Source: Acidobacteriaceae bacterium
GTDB lineage: Bacteria > Acidobacteriota > Terriglobia > Terriglobales > Acidobacteriaceae
Direction of reading: 5' to 3'
DNA length: 64,000 bases
Assembly: GCA_025462735.1 (NCBI GenBank)
Contig: JAOAPC010000017.1
Coordinates: 79,089 to 143,088 of the forward strand
Shown: one piece after another, positions 62,786-64,000 of the stretch
How positions within the stretch are numbered: the stretch's first letter is position 1
Layout: each line of letters starts with the position of its first letter
Position numbers and translations under genes: made by a program
The notes under the pieces: generated by a model
Databases searched by the model: none
What the model saw: the letters and a program-made list of their open reading frames with translations, nothing else
What the model was told of the DNA's origin: nothing

Positions 62786-63217
62786 TCACGCTCGCTGGGG
62801 CTTTGGCTTCGGTTTGCTCTTGGCCTTGAGATTGAGCGCCACTGCAGCGCGGATGAGATCCTTCAAGGCCGCCTCATCAACCTTGTCGCCTTCGTGGATG
62901 TCGATGGCGCGCCTGACATTCCCGTCGAGGCTGGAGTTGAATAGACCTGAAGGGTCCTTCAACGCAGCTCCCTTGGCAAACGTCATCTTGACGACGTTCT
63001 TGTAGGTCTCTCCCGTGCAGACGATGCCGCCGTGGGACCAGACGGGAGTCCCCGGCGAGGTCGGCTTGACCCACTTCCACTCTTCGAGGATCTCAGGGTC
63101 TGCCTCGTGTACGATTTCGCGCACTTGCGCGAGCGTCTTCCCGCGCCAGTCCCCAAGTTCCTTGATTTTCTCGTCGATTAACGCAGAGGCAGATTCCACC
63201 GGGACGGGCCTTTTCAT
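62786..63217 (-). CDS. DUF1801-family protein
   Basis: 143 residues from the ATG at 63217, with GGTGGAG six bases upstream; a GTG at 63238 would bypass that site. DWRGKTLAQVREIVHEADPEILEEWKW and MTFAKGAALKDPSGLFNS match the DUF1801 (YdhG-like) pattern. Small cytoplasmic protein, function unknown. Lysine-rich C-terminus. Confidence 0.85.
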   Translation of the reverse strand: MKRPVPVESASALIDEKIKELGDWRGKTLAQVREIVHEADPEILEEWKWVKPTSPGTPVWSHGGIVCTGETYKNVVKMTFAKGAALKDPSGLFNSSLDGNVRRAIDIHEGDKVDEAALKDLIRAAVALNLKAKSKPKPKPQRA

Positions 63218-63504
63218 GTACAGCTCCACCTGTCGCACTCACTTTAGCTGTGCTCAGCGTAACCTGCAACCTCCGCAAGTGGAAGCCCCTTCTGGTTCGA
63301 AAGCAGTTCGGAAAAATGGTGACAACCCGCGTACGGGCTGAATAGGGATGATTGGAATGGCGAATCCATGACTAGCAGGAAGATAGCGACGAGACTCGGG
63401 CAGCACAGGGCGACTTCCTAACTGCCGTAGGATGAAAGCACCAGTGCAGTAGTTTTGTGGGTTGAAGCTGTATGAACCAATCATTCCCAGTGGTTTGGAA
63501 TAAA

Positions 63505-63581
63505 TGGCGGGGACGACGGGACTCGAACCCGCGGCCTCTGCCGTGACAGGGCAGCGTTCTAACCAACTGAACTACGTCCCC
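63505..63581 (-). tRNA. tRNA-Asp (GTC)
   Basis: 77 bases. Acceptor GGGGACG/CGTCCCC, D arm AGTTCAGTTGGTTAGA, anticodon loop CTGTCAC with GTC, T arm GGGTTCGAGTCCC, discriminator G and encoded CCA. Confidence 0.97.
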
Positions 63582-63783
63582 ACTCGCCAAATCAACGGGA
63601 TGCGCAATCGCCAGTGTTTATGCGGCGTTGCGCGAATTGCATAAATTGCCCAATCTGCTCCGGACGACCCAGATTGCTTCCACTCGGGTCAAAACCGCTA
63701 ATAAACCGCCAATAAGAAACTGAGCAAATCGTCGACACAGAAATATCCTAACAGCTTCTCGCAGAACACGAAAGGGCACGACC

Positions 63784-64000
63784 TCAGTCTTCGAGCGTCG
63801 GCAAGGTCTTCAGCACCTCACTCGCCCTGGGGCGACTGAGAACCGGATCGTCCTTGCGGATTTTCCCGTCCCGGAAGACCAGCATTCGCTTGGCGAATTG
63901 CGCGATGTCGTGCTCGTGAGTTACCAGAACGATTGTCAGCCCTTTGTCGTTCAGGTCCTGAAAGATCTTCATGATCTCGACGGAGGTACGGCTATCGAGA
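63784..64000 (-). CDS. MacB/LolD-type ABC transporter ATPase (C-terminal part)
   Basis: 72 C-terminal residues; the rest lies beyond the right edge. LDSRTSVEIMKIFQDLN follows the D-loop, and IVLVTHEHDIAQFAKRMLVFRDGKI is the switch histidine region with the family-typical end. Likely part of a MacB-like exporter or lipoprotein release system. Confidence 0.88.
   Translation of the reverse strand, partial: LDSRTSVEIMKIFQDLNDKGLTIVLVTHEHDIAQFAKRMLVFRDGKIRKDDPVLSRPRASEVLKTLPTLED

Noticed and set aside
63372..63590. A minus-strand 72-residue frame containing VVQLVRTLPCHGRGRGFESRR
   Set aside because: It is a translation of tRNA-Asp.
1..64000. CRISPR arrays, insertion sequences, transposases and prophage genes
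   Set aside because: No regularly spaced direct repeats with unique spacers and no recognisable transposase or phage proteins were seen; the short palindromes are irregularly dispersed.

Overview
The window looks like chromosomal DNA of an Acidobacteriota member, probably of the Terriglobia/Koribacter type. The reasons are the protein family mix (DUF1844, a non-classical succinate dehydrogenase anchor, DUF3494 proteins, RENTEG-type isopropylmalate dehydrogenase, aromatic-CoA genes) and a dense scatter of short imperfect palindromes. This placement is inference; there is no rRNA in the window.

Layout. 1-7.4 kb: a minus-strand catabolic operon for aromatic CoA thioesters. It holds a TetR regulator, an enoyl-CoA hydratase, a BoxB-family diiron oxygenase, a two-subunit class I CoA-transferase, a dienoyl-CoA-hydratase-like crotonase, and the 2Fe-2S and molybdopterin subunits of a 4-hydroxybenzoyl-CoA-reductase-type enzyme, the last running off the left edge. 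7.4-14.3 kb: a DapA-family aldolase, an AhpD-like protein and carA-orf-carB. 14.3-20.5 kb: signal peptidase I, a LeuB-like dehydrogenase, then the plus-strand series ygfZ-like, DUF1844, metallo-hydrolase, ribF. 20.5-30.3 kb: transporters, OsmC, a parvulin-type foldase, an epimerase, menG/ubiE, aroB, nadB and a lipoprotein. 30.3-37.6 kb: TerC, a QC-like M28 peptidase overlapping tatC and tatA, sdhCAB and a small helical protein. 37.7-40.5 kb: tmRNA (ssrA) with a candidate promoter, followed by three unfamiliar genes that may be an island remnant. 40.7-48.7 kb: two tandem aldo/keto reductases (one with a Tat signal), an outer-membrane protein, a CARDB-domain secreted protein ending in a strong terminator, an ice-binding-type DUF3494 protein and another secreted protein. 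49-55.9 kb: an HI0933-family flavoprotein, a pseudouridine synthase, membrane and small proteins, a second DUF3494 lipoprotein and an OmpA-family protein. 56-64 kb: a cNMP-domain histidine kinase next to a receiver-glutaredoxin-thioredoxin reductase-like fusion, an MFS exporter, DUF763, thioredoxin 2, DUF1801, tRNA-Asp and the end of a MacB-like ATPase.

Two things stand out. First, at least seven families of dispersed palindromic repeats occur here (called A to G below). In families A and D the hairpin stems vary but stay paired, between constant flanks. Family A has entered coding genes in frame (carB, the dapA-like gene, and the N-terminus of a CoA-transferase subunit). Second, the receiver-Grx-TrxR-like fusion has apparently lost the cysteine pairs of both redox modules while keeping its phospho-acceptor site, and it overlaps a dedicated histidine kinase. 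The aromatic operon also mixes enzymes usually split between aerobic (box) and anaerobic benzoyl-CoA routes.
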